A stretch of DNA of 64,000 nt from NCBI RefSeq assembly GCF_030124145.1, contig NZ_JASKMS010000001.1, positions 186,001 to 250,000 of the forward strand, written 5' to 3'. The stretch's first letter is position 1. Each line of letters begins with the position of its first letter. Position numbers and translations under genes: made by a program. The notes below the pieces were generated by a model. It was not told where the DNA came from, did no database searches, and saw only the letters and a list, made by a program, of their open reading frames with translations. Below, piece by piece: positions 34,438 to 44,068 of the stretch. This DNA is from Streptomyces sp. 378. GTDB taxonomy: Bacteria > Actinomycetota > Actinomycetes > Streptomycetales > Streptomycetaceae.

Positions 34438-36078
34438 ATGGGGGCATCAGCATCCGGTGCAGGTCAGGACGCCGACGAGGAGGCTCGGCGGCGTCTGGAC
34501 GCGTACACGTACCTCAGCGCGCGCGAGCGGCTGGAGCACGTCGCGATCATGCGAGTCTTCTGCGGCACGCTGCTGGCGGATCTTGCCGTGGCGGACATCA
34601 TGGCGAAGCTGCGTCATGGCGGTGGTCCCGCCGCGGGGCTCGACGCCGACACCCTCACGGTCCGGCTGGAACAGCTTGTGCAGTGGGGAAACCTGTTGCG
34701 CAGCAGCCACACGGTGAAGGCGTCCAGCATCAGCGAGTACCAGCGTTCCCGCTCGCGCTACCAGCTGTCGAAACTGGGCGAACGCATCCAGCGCGATGCC
34801 GACGGGGTCCTGGCCGAGGCCGACGCCGCCCGCGAGGTGAGCAACGAACTGCTGGCCCTGGTCGAGCGCGGGCTGCGGGAGCTGGCCGGCCTCGTGACCG
34901 CGCCGGGCGGCATCGAGCCGCAGGACGGACTAGAGCGGATCGGCACGCTGTTCGTGCAGTTCACCGAGTTCGCGGACTCCATACGCGACTTCTACGCCTA
35001 TCTCGGCCAGGTGCTGTCGCGCTACGACCTGGACAGCGCCGAGTACCAGGGCTTCAAGGAGCTGCTCCTGGACTACGTCGAGGCGATCACGGAGGACGTG
35101 GCGTTCCGCGCGCCCCGGATCTCGGCCGCACTGGACACCCTGTGGCCCCACATCCCGGCTCTGCTGGATCGGCTGGACGCCCACGCCCAAGGGCTCACCG
35201 GGCTGTCGGCGCAGGGCGAAGGACGCTTGGAGGTCCGGGTACAGCGCAGCCGGGGCCGCGAGCTCGCGGACTGGGAGGGCCTGCGCGGCTGGTTCAGTGA
35301 CACCGACGGTCAGGGCAGCCAGGTCGACCAGCTGCGGGACGCCACGTTGCGCGCGTTGCAGTCGCTGCTCGCCAACGCCAAGCGGATGCTGCGGTCGGCC
35401 ACCGGGGAGATGTCCCGGCGTAAGGATCTGCTGCGGCTGGCCCGCTGGTTCGAGGAAGCGGCGCCGCAGGACGCGCACGACATCGCCGTCGCCGCTTTCG
35501 GTCTGTACGGCGCCCGCCATCTGGGCATACCCCCGGCCACCGACGAGGTGGTGCCCGCCTACACGAGCTGGTGGACCGGTCCCGTGGTCGAGGTGCCGGT
35601 GGCCCTGCGGGAGAGGGGCAGCCGTGCCCAGCGGGGCCGGGCCTCCGCGGTGGAGGACCACTCCGCGCAGAAGGAGCGGCTGCGGGAGGCCGCCCGGCAG
35701 CGGGCGGCGGCTAGGACAGCGGCGGCGGACGAACTACGCAGTGCGTCGGGTCGGTTCACCGACGTACGACTCACCTCGGCGGCACTCGGGCTGCTCTTGG
35801 AACTACTGGCCACGGCACTCGGAAACGCTCAGCTCAGGCGACTCGCCGATACGGACGGTGCGGGGCCTGAGGGCTTCAGCCTCGACTCGGCGCGCAGCGA
35901 GGACGCCGAACTGGGCATCCGGCTCACCGTGCTCCGGACGGCGGGCGCGCGGACGGTGCTGTACTCGGCCGACGGTGACCTGCTGCTGGACGACCTGGAG
36001 CTGGACATCAGCCGTATCGCCACCGCGATCGACGGTGAAGGCGTTGTCGACGGCGAGGCTGAGGTGAGCGTGTCATGA
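34438..36078 (+). CDS. jetA: Wadjet JetA-type kleisin-like subunit (DUF2397 / TIGR02677)
   Basis: 546 residues from ATG 34438; the frame is open upstream to 34114 but the leaderless ATG fits the promoter. The protein starts AYTYLSARERLEHVAIMRVF, has the family segment LEQLVQWGNLLRSSHTVKASSISEY and is mainly helical with coiled-coil stretches. The last 60 residues include LVLRT-like strands and the basic-acidic end VVDGEAEVSVS. TIGR02677/DUF2397 is the kleisin-like subunit of one Wadjet type, linking the SMC-like JetC heads and the JetB subunit. It overlaps jetB by ATGA. Wadjet complexes sense and cleave small circular DNA such as plasmids. Confidence 0.88.
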   Translation: MGASASGAGQDADEEARRRLDAYTYLSARERLEHVAIMRVFCGTLLADLAVADIMAKLRHGGGPAAGLDADTLTVRLEQLVQWGNLLRSSHTVKASSISEYQRSRSRYQLSKLGERIQRDADGVLAEADAAREVSNELLALVERGLRELAGLVTAPGGIEPQDGLERIGTLFVQFTEFADSIRDFYAYLGQVLSRYDLDSAEYQGFKELLLDYVEAITEDVAFRAPRISAALDTLWPHIPALLDRLDAHAQGLTGLSAQGEGRLEVRVQRSRGRELADWEGLRGWFSDTDGQGSQVDQLRDATLRALQSLLANAKRMLRSATGEMSRRKDLLRLARWFEEAAPQDAHDIAVAAFGLYGARHLGIPPATDEVVPAYTSWWTGPVVEVPVALRERGSRAQRGRASAVEDHSAQKERLREAARQRAAARTAAADELRSASGRFTDVRLTSAALGLLLELLATALGNAQLRRLADTDGAGPEGFSLDSARSEDAELGIRLTVLRTAGARTVLYSADGDLLLDDLELDISRIATAIDGEGVVDGEAEVSVS

Positions 36079-37400
36079 CCCTTCCCTCGACTCACGACGT
36101 GGCCCTGGCGGCCGAACGCCGTACCGCCGCCCGACTGCTGCTCGCACACCCCCTGATCGCGTCCAACGGCCCCCATGCCGACCTATTCCCACTGATCCGC
36201 AGGCACGCCGACTGGCTGGGCAAACGGTTCCAGCAGGTGCTCGGCTACCGCCTGCTGGTCGACAGCTCCTTCGCCCGGCTGTTCAAGGCGGGGCTGGGGA
36301 CGGGATCGGGTCACCGGCTGGAGCGCTCCACCGGCACGCCCTTCACCCCGCACACGTACGCCTGCCTCGCGCTGGCCCTGTCCGTGCTGGTCACCGCGCC
36401 CGAGCAGATGCTGCTGTCGCACCTGGTCGCCGACATCAGGGCCGCTGCCGCCGACACGGGGATCGAGCTGGAGGAGACGGGCCGGGCGGCCGAGAAGCGG
36501 ACCCTGGTGGCGGCTCTGCGCCAGCTCGTCGAGTGGAATGTCCTCATCGAGACCGAGGGCCAGGTGGCCGCGATCGCGCAGGAGGCGGGCGGAGAAGCCC
36601 TGATCACGGTGGACCGGGAGCTGGCACGCGTGGTCGTCGCCGGCCCGCTCGCGCAGGCCCGGGACGGCGCCGACCTGGTTCGGCGGGCGGCGGACCCGGG
36701 GTTCAGCGGGCCGCGCACCTATGTGCGCCGGATGCTCGTAGAGACACCGGTCGTCCATCTCGACGAGCTGACTGACGCCGAGCGCGACTGGCTGCGCACC
36801 CGGCAGCGCCGGGAAGCCCAGGCTTTCTCCGAACTCCTGGGTCTGGAGATGGAGATCCGCGCCGAGGGCGTGGCCCTGGTGGACCCCGAGGAAGAGCTGA
36901 CGGATCTGCACCTGCCGGGCACCGGAACCGTCGCACAGGCCGCGCTGCTGTTGGTGGAACGGCTCGTGGAACGGCTTCGGCCGCAGGAACCGGGGCATCC
37001 GGCGACCGGCGGGACGCTCGTCATCGGGGTGGCCGTCCCGGACGGCCTGGTGGACGAGGTGCTCGCCGAGCTCATCGCCGAGTACGGGCAGCGCAGCAAC
37101 TGGCAGCGCGGCTACCTGGAGGACCTTCCCTCCCTGCGGGAGGCCGTGCTGGACCTGCTGGTCCGCATGCGGCTGATGGCCCGCACCGGGCGACTGCGCG
37201 CCGAGGGAGAAGGGCTGCCGGAGGGGTACGTCAAGGAGGCGCCGGAAGGACGCACGGTGACCGATGTCCATGGCGCACGGCCCGGCGGCGACGGCTGGGT
37301 GCTGCTGGCCGCGGCGGCGCGCTACGCCACCCTCGTGACCGTGCGCCCGGCTGCCAAAGCTCGCCAAGGAACCGATGTGCAAGAGGAGTTGCCGCTATGA
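36075..37400 (+). CDS. jetB: Wadjet JetB-type subunit (DUF2398 / TIGR02678)
   Basis: 441 residues from ATG 36075. The start AAERRTAARLLLAHPLIA and the segments LGYRLLVDSSFARLFKAG and PFTPHTYACLALALSVL are characteristic of DUF2398. The middle is winged-helix-like (LRQLVEWNVLIETEGQVAAI). The C-terminal part has a YGQRSNWQRGYLEDLPSLREAVLDLL helix bundle. By analogy with MukE it bridges the kleisin and the SMC heads. Both junctions in the operon are ATGA overlaps, consistent with stoichiometric synthesis. Confidence 0.88.
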   Translation: MTLPSTHDVALAAERRTAARLLLAHPLIASNGPHADLFPLIRRHADWLGKRFQQVLGYRLLVDSSFARLFKAGLGTGSGHRLERSTGTPFTPHTYACLALALSVLVTAPEQMLLSHLVADIRAAAADTGIELEETGRAAEKRTLVAALRQLVEWNVLIETEGQVAAIAQEAGGEALITVDRELARVVVAGPLAQARDGADLVRRAADPGFSGPRTYVRRMLVETPVVHLDELTDAERDWLRTRQRREAQAFSELLGLEMEIRAEGVALVDPEEELTDLHLPGTGTVAQAALLLVERLVERLRPQEPGHPATGGTLVIGVAVPDGLVDEVLAELIAEYGQRSNWQRGYLEDLPSLREAVLDLLVRMRLMARTGRLRAEGEGLPEGYVKEAPEGRTVTDVHGARPGGDGWVLLAAAARYATLVTVRPAAKARQGTDVQEELPL

Positions 37401-40400
37401 CCACCGAAGCGCGTGGCCTCGTTCCGCTGCCGCGTTCCGGCCCCGCGGCAAACACCGCCCCCGCGACGACCACCGGCACCCGCTTCCGACTGCACCGGGC
37501 AGGCATCCAGAACGTCTGGCAGTACGACGCTCAGGAGTTCTCCTTCGGCGACGGACGGCTGCTCCTGCGCGGCAAGAACGGCGCGGGCAAGTCCAAGGCC
37601 CTGGAGATGCTGCTCCCGTATCTTCTGGACGGCGACTCCCGGGCGCTGGACGCGACCGGCACCGGCCGCACCACGCTCCCCTGGCTGATGCTGGACGGGT
37701 TCGAGCAAACCAATCGTCTCGGGTACCTGTGGGTGGAGTTCCAGGGCACGGCCGAAGACGGCGGCCACCGTTTCCTGACGCTCGGTGTCGCCATCCGTGC
37801 CTCGAAGTCGACGCAGAAGGCGCTGCCGACGTTCTTCGTCACTCCGCTACGGATCGGCGAGGATCTGCACCTGGTCGAGGGCGGAAGGCCGCTGCCGGTC
37901 GACCGGCTCAAGGAGATCGTCGGATCCGACAACACGACCGAGCGTGCCGTCATGCACCGCTCCCGGGTGGCCCGGGACCTGTTCGGCATCACCGACGCGA
38001 CGCGCTACCGCAACCTCACGCAGCTCCTCCACAGGCTGCGGCGCCCCACGGTCGGGGACCGCATCGAGCACGGGGGCCTGGCCTCCCTGCTGAGCGAGAC
38101 CCTGCCGGGGCTCGACGAGGACGTGGTCGAGAAGGTGGCACGCAACCTGCACGACCTCGACGCCGTACGGGACGAACTCGGCCGCCTGGAACGCACCGAC
38201 ACGGCACTGCGCACGTTCCTCGCCAGTTACCGCGGCTACCTGGCCGGAGTCCTGCGCGCCTCCGCGCAGCGAGTCAGTCACGAGCTGGGTGTCCTCGCGC
38301 AGCGGCGCCGGGCGGCCGGAGACGCCGCACAGCGGACGAGCGACCTGCGGACGCAGGAGGAGGAGTCGGAGGGCCGGCTCGAGACCCTGCGCGAGGAGGA
38401 ACAGGCAGCCAGGACCGATCTCGCCGCCCTGCACGCCAGTCACGCCTACCGCAGCCTGCACGAACTGTCGGAGCGCCGCGGCACGGTGGAGGCGCTGCAT
38501 ACCGCCGCCGTGGCCGCGTTCACCACCCTGCGCAACGCGCACGACGCGGAGGAGAGTACGGCGGAGCGGCTGGCCGAAGGGGTCGAACACCTGGGGAGTC
38601 GGTTGGCCGAGCTGGGAACCGAACACCGGGAGCTGCTGACGCAGGCGGAGAAAGCCGGGCTCCCCACCGGTCATCTCGGCGAGGCGGTGGCTCTGCCACG
38701 CACCGTCCTGTCCCCGTCCACCGAGAAGGAGTTGACGACTCCGGACGGGGAGACGCGCACCGTTCGGCACCGGTCGGCAGCTCGCGCGGACACAGCCACC
38801 ACCCGGGAAGGACTGCGCTCCTGGCAGAACCAGCTGGAGGACGCGGAGGCGGTCGCGAAGAACCGGGCCCGGATGGTCCAGGAAGTGACCCGCCTCATCT
38901 CGCGGGCGGATGCGGCCCGCGCCGGAGCGACTCAGGCCGATGCCGAGCGGGAACGGCTGGAGGGCGAGGCGGAAGAGGCCGCCGGCCGTCTCGACGTCAG
39001 CCGCCAGAACGTGGCCGAGGAGAGCAGCGTCTATGCGGGCAGTGTCGCCGAGTGGACAGCGCACACGCGGACCGTGCTGGGGCCCGACTGCCCGCCGCTG
39101 GACGCCGTCCATTCCACGGTCCGCCACGAGACCTCCCCCGACGCACCGTTCGCGGACCGCACGCTGCCGCCCGACATCGACAGCCAGGCATGGCGAACCG
39201 CTCAGGCCGCACTCGAACCGTACGGCGAGGAACTCACCGGACGCCGGGACGCACTGGCGCTCAGCGTCGGCCGACTCGATGAGGAACTCGACCGCCTGAC
39301 GGAGCAGAAACGGGACTGGGAACAACGTACCGACCCTGAGCCGTCGGCCCCGCACCATCGCGTCGCCGAGAGGACGCCGGGCAGCGGAGCCCCCTTCTAC
39401 CGGCTCGTGGGCTTCGCGGACGACCTGGCACCGGTCGACCGGGCCGGTCTCGAAGGGGCGCTGGAAGCGAGCGGAATCCTTGACGCGTGGGTAAGCGCGG
39501 ACGGCGTCCTTCTCGACCCTCGCACCCGGGACACCGTCCTCCAGCCCGGTCCCGCCCTGTCCGACGGACCGACTCTCGCTTCGGCCCTGCGCCCGGCCCC
39601 TGAACCGGGGTGCGGTGTGACGTCTGAGCGCGTGGAGGGTCTGCTGGCCGCGATCGCGCTCACACCGGCAGCGCAGGCCGCCACACACAACGCGGTTTAC
39701 TACGACGGCAGTTGGCGTCTGGGCGTGCTCAGCGGCCGTCACGACAAGGGCGACACCGAGTACGTGGGGGCCGCCGTACGCGCCGAGACCCGGCGGCGCA
39801 TCCTCGCCGAGCTGGAGGAGCAGATCGCGCAGACGGAACAGCGGCTCGCCGGCGTACGCGAGGAACTCGCCGTAGCCGATGCCATGCGTCGGGCTCTCAC
39901 ACTCGCGGAACGAGACTTCCCCCGGGCGCAAATTCTCGCGAACGCATGGAGCAGGGTCGAATCAGCCGACAAGGCCCTGCGTGACCTGACCGTCAAGGCG
40001 ATCCAGGCGGCACGGCAGGCCGAGGAGGCCCGCGCTCTCGCGGTGTCGGCGCGTGCCGAGGCGGACGCCACCGCGACCGCCCACGACCTCCCCGGCACCC
40101 CTGACGCATTGGACCGCGTACGCACCGCGCTGGCTGCCCTGCTCAGCGGTGTGGGACATCTACGCAGGGCAGTCGGCGGCACGGGCGAGCGGCTCGGCGC
40201 GAATCAGACGGATGCCGAACGGTACGAGCGTGCCCGTGAGGATCGCCTGGCCGCGGAGGAGAGCTACCGGGTCCATCTCACCGGACTGCGCACCGCGGAG
40301 CAGGACCTGCGGACCCGCGAGGAGGCCATCGGGTCGTCCGAGGAGGAGATCCTCACCCGCGAGCAAGAGACCAAGCAGCGCATTGCGAACGCCGTCCGGG

Positions 40401-41653
40401 CCTTGCCTGGGGCACAACGAGCCCGCGACGACCTCCACGACCTGCGCGTGCGGGCGGAAGAGGACGAGAAGCGTCTGCGCGGGACCCTGGCGGACCAGGA
40501 GACGGAGGTCATCGACACCGGCAGCGCTCTTCGCGGTGCTCTCGGCCGACCGGAGGTGGTGCTCGGCGCCGGCCTTGACCGGTCCTCGCTGCCCGAGTAC
40601 GTGTCGGACGATCCCAACGTGGACGTTCGCAGCCGTCTGCGAGCGCTGCGGGCCCTCGCCGACGCCGTGGAACAGGCCCTCGGCCGTCCGAGGGGCGAGG
40701 TGTCGGACAGCGCCCTGCTCATCCGGCACACCGCGCTGCGCGACCAACTGGCCGGCGGATACGACGCACAGCTGGAGGAACGCGACGGGATCAAAGTGTG
40801 CCGCCTGGTCGACGACCACGGGTCTCATGACGTCGCGGCCGTGGGCGAGCGGATCGCAGTCCAGGCCGCGGAGGCCCGAGGACGGCTCACCGAACGCGAA
40901 CGCGAGGTGTTCCAGCGGTTCCTGACCGGCGAGCTCGGCGACCATCTCTCGACACAGGTCATCACCGCGGCGAACCTGGTCGCGGCTCTCAACGACACCC
41001 TGCGGACCGTGCGCACCTCCCACGGTCTCGGCGTCGAGCTGCTGTGGAAGCTGGACGAAGACGTGGACGCGGACGTCCGGGCAGCCGTGGACCTGCTGCG
41101 CAGCCCGTCGAGCCTCCGGACACGCGACGAGACCGAGCGGCTCCGCGAAGTCCTGCAACGCCGGATCGAGGACGCCCGACGCGCCGATCCTTCAGCCGGT
41201 TACGCCGCCCATCTGCGGACCGCGCTGGACTACCGCGACTGGTTCCGCTTCCACACCTTCGTGGTCGAGGACGCAGCTCCGGGCCGCCGTAGGAAATTGA
41301 CCGGCCGGACCGGTCTCAGCCAGGGCGAACAGCGGGTGCTCTCCTACCTCGTGCTCTTCGCCGCGGCTGCCGCCCACTTCACCAGCCTCGCCGAATCGGC
41401 GCCGCACGCGCCACGGCTGATCCTCCTGGACGACGCCTTCGCGAAGGTTGACGAACCCACCCATGGCCGACTGGGCCGTATCCTCGTCGACCTCGATCTC
41501 GACTTCGTCCTCACCAGCGAGCGACTCATGGGTAACTGGCCCGAGGTTCCGTCCCTGCACATCTACGAGTGCTTCCGCGATCCCCACGTCCGAGGCGTGG
41601 CCACCCTGCACTACACCTGGAACGGCCGCCACCGGCGTCTGGTGTCCGTGTGA
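37397..41653 (+). CDS. jetC: Wadjet JetC-type SMC-like ATPase (TIGR02680)
   Basis: 1418 residues from ATG 37397. Walker A is GKNGAGKSK at 59-67. Two long coiled-coil arms (about 270-620 and 780-1080) flank a central hinge region. The C-terminal head has the ABC-like signature LSQGEQRVLSYLVLFAAA and Walker B LILLDDAFAKVD. It ends with YTWNGRHRRLVSV. TIGR02680 proteins are the SMC/MukB-like motor of this Wadjet type, thought to extrude DNA loops until the complex meets itself on a small circle. All ATPase motifs are intact, so the system is probably functional. Confidence 0.92.
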   Translation: MTTEARGLVPLPRSGPAANTAPATTTGTRFRLHRAGIQNVWQYDAQEFSFGDGRLLLRGKNGAGKSKALEMLLPYLLDGDSRALDATGTGRTTLPWLMLDGFEQTNRLGYLWVEFQGTAEDGGHRFLTLGVAIRASKSTQKALPTFFVTPLRIGEDLHLVEGGRPLPVDRLKEIVGSDNTTERAVMHRSRVARDLFGITDATRYRNLTQLLHRLRRPTVGDRIEHGGLASLLSETLPGLDEDVVEKVARNLHDLDAVRDELGRLERTDTALRTFLASYRGYLAGVLRASAQRVSHELGVLAQRRRAAGDAAQRTSDLRTQEEESEGRLETLREEEQAARTDLAALHASHAYRSLHELSERRGTVEALHTAAVAAFTTLRNAHDAEESTAERLAEGVEHLGSRLAELGTEHRELLTQAEKAGLPTGHLGEAVALPRTVLSPSTEKELTTPDGETRTVRHRSAARADTATTREGLRSWQNQLEDAEAVAKNRARMVQEVTRLISRADAARAGATQADAERERLEGEAEEAAGRLDVSRQNVAEESSVYAGSVAEWTAHTRTVLGPDCPPLDAVHSTVRHETSPDAPFADRTLPPDIDSQAWRTAQAALEPYGEELTGRRDALALSVGRLDEELDRLTEQKRDWEQRTDPEPSAPHHRVAERTPGSGAPFYRLVGFADDLAPVDRAGLEGALEASGILDAWVSADGVLLDPRTRDTVLQPGPALSDGPTLASALRPAPEPGCGVTSERVEGLLAAIALTPAAQAATHNAVYYDGSWRLGVLSGRHDKGDTEYVGAAVRAETRRRILAELEEQIAQTEQRLAGVREELAVADAMRRALTLAERDFPRAQILANAWSRVESADKALRDLTVKAIQAARQAEEARALAVSARAEADATATAHDLPGTPDALDRVRTALAALLSGVGHLRRAVGGTGERLGANQTDAERYERAREDRLAAEESYRVHLTGLRTAEQDLRTREEAIGSSEEEILTREQETKQRIANAVRALPGAQRARDDLHDLRVRAEEDEKRLRGTLADQETEVIDTGSALRGALGRPEVVLGAGLDRSSLPEYVSDDPNVDVRSRLRALRALADAVEQALGRPRGEVSDSALLIRHTALRDQLAGGYDAQLEERDGIKVCRLVDDHGSHDVAAVGERIAVQAAEARGRLTEREREVFQRFLTGELGDHLSTQVITAANLVAALNDTLRTVRTSHGLGVELLWKLDEDVDADVRAAVDLLRSPSSLRTRDETERLREVLQRRIEDARRADPSAGYAAHLRTALDYRDWFRFHTFVVEDAAPGRRRKLTGRTGLSQGEQRVLSYLVLFAAAAAHFTSLAESAPHAPRLILLDDAFAKVDEPTHGRLGRILVDLDLDFVLTSERLMGNWPEVPSLHIYECFRDPHVRGVATLHYTWNGRHRRLVSV

Positions 41654-42921
41654 GCGCACTGCCCACCGCGACGCGCGAATGGCTGACGGGTCCCGGGCTC
41701 ACCCGGCTCTGGGAGAGCGTACGCAAACGACTGGAGAGCAACGGTGTACAGGCCACCGGCTCCCTCCGGCTCACCGCGACGAACCCCCAAGAACGCAACG
41801 ACCTGTCCCTCCTGCTGGGCAAACCCGTCACCGGTGCCGCCGTGACCGTACGGCTCGACGTGCTCGACGCACGGCTGCGCGCCTCGGCCGCCGGACTCGG
41901 ACTCAGGCAGACCCTGGAGGAACTCGGCCCGCCCCTCACCGACCGCCGTGCCGCCCGCGCGGACGCGACGGCACGGCGGGAGCAGGTGTGGTCGTCCCTC
42001 GCTTCGTCACTGGACGCCTCCCCGCTCGCCGACCAGGAATGGCCCCGGCAGTGGTACGACCTACTGCGCCGGTCCGGCGTTCCGCGAGGAGTGACGCCCG
42101 AAACAGCGGTATGGACACTCCAGCAGGCGGTCCAAGTCCTCACCACTCTCCTCGAACCCGAGCGGGGCGGGACACTCGGCCGGGGAGAACTCGCCGCCAT
42201 GGCGACCGGCTCCGCGCACGGCCTCGACGACGGCACCTGGCTCGCCCGCCTCGTCCAACGCGGTGTCGCCCTCGCCCACGGCACCGAGTTCCCCGACGAC
42301 GCTGCCGGTCGACGCGCACTGTGGCGGCTGGTGTCCGTCACGCCGGACGAGGTCTCCAGCACGGTGCTGACCTATGGGCTGCGCCCCGCCGGCGAGGGCT
42401 GGCGGGAGCGTGCCCTACGTGAGCGGGCCGAGCATCACGCCGAAGCACACTTGACGCCGCGCGACCTGCGCTCCCTGTGTCTGCAACTCCCCGCCGGAAC
42501 ACTCATCCACATCTGTGAAAACCCACGTGTGGTCGAAGCCGCAGCGGACGCGGCATGCGTCCAGCCCCTGGTGTGCACGTCCGGCAGCGCCGCCACGGTG
42601 GTCTTCACACTCCTCGACGCCCTCGCTGTCACGGGCTGCCGCTTCGCGTACCACGGCGACTTCGACTGGCCGGGGATCGCTCTCGCCAACCGGGTCATCC
42701 GCCGCTACGAAGCCCAGCCGTGGCGCATGGGCACCGCGGATTACGAGCACCTGGCCGCTCGCAGCCAGGCCGAGGGCATCCCACAACTGGCGCTCGACGG
42801 CCAGCCGGTCAACGCGGACTGGGAGCCGGACCTCGCTCCTGCCATGACCGCCCTCGGCGTCGCACTCCATGAGGAGGCCACTCTCGACCTTCTGGTGGAC
42901 GACCTGTCACGTCGGACGTAG
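41650..42921 (+). CDS. jetD: Wadjet JetD-type nuclease (DUF2399 / TIGR02679, TOPRIM fold)
   Basis: 423 residues from GTG 41650, overlapping the jetC stop (GTGA). The C-terminal third is a TOPRIM-like nuclease domain (DUF2399): CENPRVVEAAADA supplies the acidic Glu and YHGDFDWPGI, around residue 335, supplies the DxD pair. These residues coordinate the metal that cuts DNA. The N-terminal part contains LLGKPVTGAAVTVRLDVLD. In Wadjet, JetD cleaves the circular DNA held by JetABC. Catalytic residues look complete. The operon ends here, followed by a small hairpin. Confidence 0.9.
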   Translation: MSALPTATREWLTGPGLTRLWESVRKRLESNGVQATGSLRLTATNPQERNDLSLLLGKPVTGAAVTVRLDVLDARLRASAAGLGLRQTLEELGPPLTDRRAARADATARREQVWSSLASSLDASPLADQEWPRQWYDLLRRSGVPRGVTPETAVWTLQQAVQVLTTLLEPERGGTLGRGELAAMATGSAHGLDDGTWLARLVQRGVALAHGTEFPDDAAGRRALWRLVSVTPDEVSSTVLTYGLRPAGEGWRERALRERAEHHAEAHLTPRDLRSLCLQLPAGTLIHICENPRVVEAAADAACVQPLVCTSGSAATVVFTLLDALAVTGCRFAYHGDFDWPGIALANRVIRRYEAQPWRMGTADYEHLAARSQAEGIPQLALDGQPVNADWEPDLAPAMTALGVALHEEATLDLLVDDLSRRT

Positions 42922-42977
42922 GCACGTCGGCGCCATGCCGGGCTCTGGGAGCCAGCCTGTCCCGAAGGCCCCGGCCT

Positions 42978-42994
42978 GAGTCGGTTCCCGACTC
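42978..42994 (+). terminator. Hairpin after the Wadjet operon
   Basis: GAGTCGG (42978-42984) pairs with CCGACTC (42988-42994), loop TTC, about 57 bases after the jetD stop. Apart from the IS30 remnant, the gap 42922-43459 shows no gene. Confidence 0.55.
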
Positions 42995-43095
42995 GGACAC
43001 CGCTCCGGAGTCGGAAGCGGCAGCAGAGTCAGCGCCACGCCGTCCCCCGGAGCCCTGTGACGGCGGCGTGCCTCCACCCTGGCGCCAGGCCGAGT

Positions 43096-43375
43096 AGAGG
43101 ACTGCCGCGGCGGAGGTGCGGTCCGCCTCACCCAGGTACCGAGACGGCCCGGAAGGCGCTGCCATCGCGTTGATCGGTGGCAGCGCCTTCCGGTTTCCGT
43201 ATGCGTGACGCCCGTTGCGCCACTTCTGGCCGGTCCGCACGTCGATCCCGACGATCCGGCATGCTTCCCGGTTGCTCACACCCTGCCGCATGAGCCGGGA
43301 GTATGCCTCCCGCTCCCGGGTGAGCTTCTTTCTGCCCTGAGGCTTCGTCCGGTCCTTACGGATCTCGAAGTCCAT
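43096..43375 (-). pseudogene. IS30-family transposase, N-terminal remnant
   Basis: On the minus strand from ATG 43375 the frame reads MDFEIRKDRTKPQGRKKLTR, then a helix-turn-helix region (QGVSNREACRIVGIDVRTGQ) and PPINAMAAPSGPSRYLGEADR. These are hallmark N-terminal segments of actinobacterial IS30 transposases. Homology stops near 43100 and the remainder, including the DDE domain, is missing. A likely IS end lies just outside, with GTGTTGCAACGACTCC near 43393. The remnant bounds the Wadjet segment on its right. Confidence 0.82.
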
Positions 43376-43459
43376 CGCACCCCTTGAACTGGGGTGTTGC
43401 AACGACTCCTAGAACCCAAGAGTGGATCAGGCCCCTTTCGGGTCTCTGTGGATGTCCGG

Positions 43460-43993
43460 CTACGTCGACGCTCCTGTCACTATGCCCAGCAGCGTGAGTG
43501 TGACGAAGGCCGTGCCCCACGCCAGTGCGTGGCGTATGCAGCGGTATTTGGTCCAGGCGGTCTGGGACAGGATGGCCAGTTGGCTCAGATCCCGGGAGAC
43601 CGGGTCGGTGTGGCGGACCGTCCGTTCCAGGTGGGCGACCGACATCGCCAGCGTCGCGTCGCCGAAGTAGTGGGATCGGAGATGTCGGGGGTTTCCCAGC
43701 CGCGGGGTCACGGCCAGGCCCAGCAGGACGAGTGCCGGCACGCAGGCGGCGCAGCCCGCCCAGAGGAGGAACTGCGCGACCGGTGCGTACAACCGCGGGG
43801 CGATCACGCCGCTGCCGATCGCGCCGAGCAGGGCGGTCAGGGCCGCGCCGAGGGACGCCAGCATCAGACCGGCCTTGTTGTCGGCTCTCACCAGCTCCTC
43901 ACGAACCTCGGCCAGCAGGATTCTGGCGAGTTCCGCCCCTCGGCCGGCCCCGGTGTCGGGGTCCGGGCCTGCATCGCCTCCGGGTGGGGTCAT
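43460..43993 (-). CDS. PycTM-like (Pycsar effector family) membrane protein
   Basis: 177 residues from ATG 43993. The N-terminal helix LARILLAEVREELVRADNKAG leads into membrane segments at about 45-65 and 70-95 (LASLGAALTALLGAIGSGV; FLLWAGCAACVPALVLLGL). After a loop with HYFGDATLAMSVAHLERTVR comes a third at the C-terminus (ALAWGTAFVTLTLLGIVTG). The ADNKAG turn, the YFGD segment and the topology match the Pycsar effector (PycTM, formerly DUF5706) family. Such proteins bind a cyclic pyrimidine nucleotide and damage the membrane during phage infection. It is the last gene of the cyclase-containing cluster, 75 bases after DUF4407. Confidence 0.8.
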   Translation of the reverse strand: MTPPGGDAGPDPDTGAGRGAELARILLAEVREELVRADNKAGLMLASLGAALTALLGAIGSGVIAPRLYAPVAQFLLWAGCAACVPALVLLGLAVTPRLGNPRHLRSHYFGDATLAMSVAHLERTVRHTDPVSRDLSQLAILSQTAWTKYRCIRHALAWGTAFVTLTLLGIVTGAST

Positions 43994-44068
43994 GTGTCCC
44001 TCCTCCTTTCCGTCGGTGCCGGGGCGGCCGCCCCGGCGTGCGGGGCGGCCGTAGTGCGGGCGGGTGCG

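Noticed and set aside
42809..43402. Intact 197-codon gene
   Set aside because: Only the first third matches IS30 transposase; the rest is shadow sequence overlapping jetD, so it was called a remnant.
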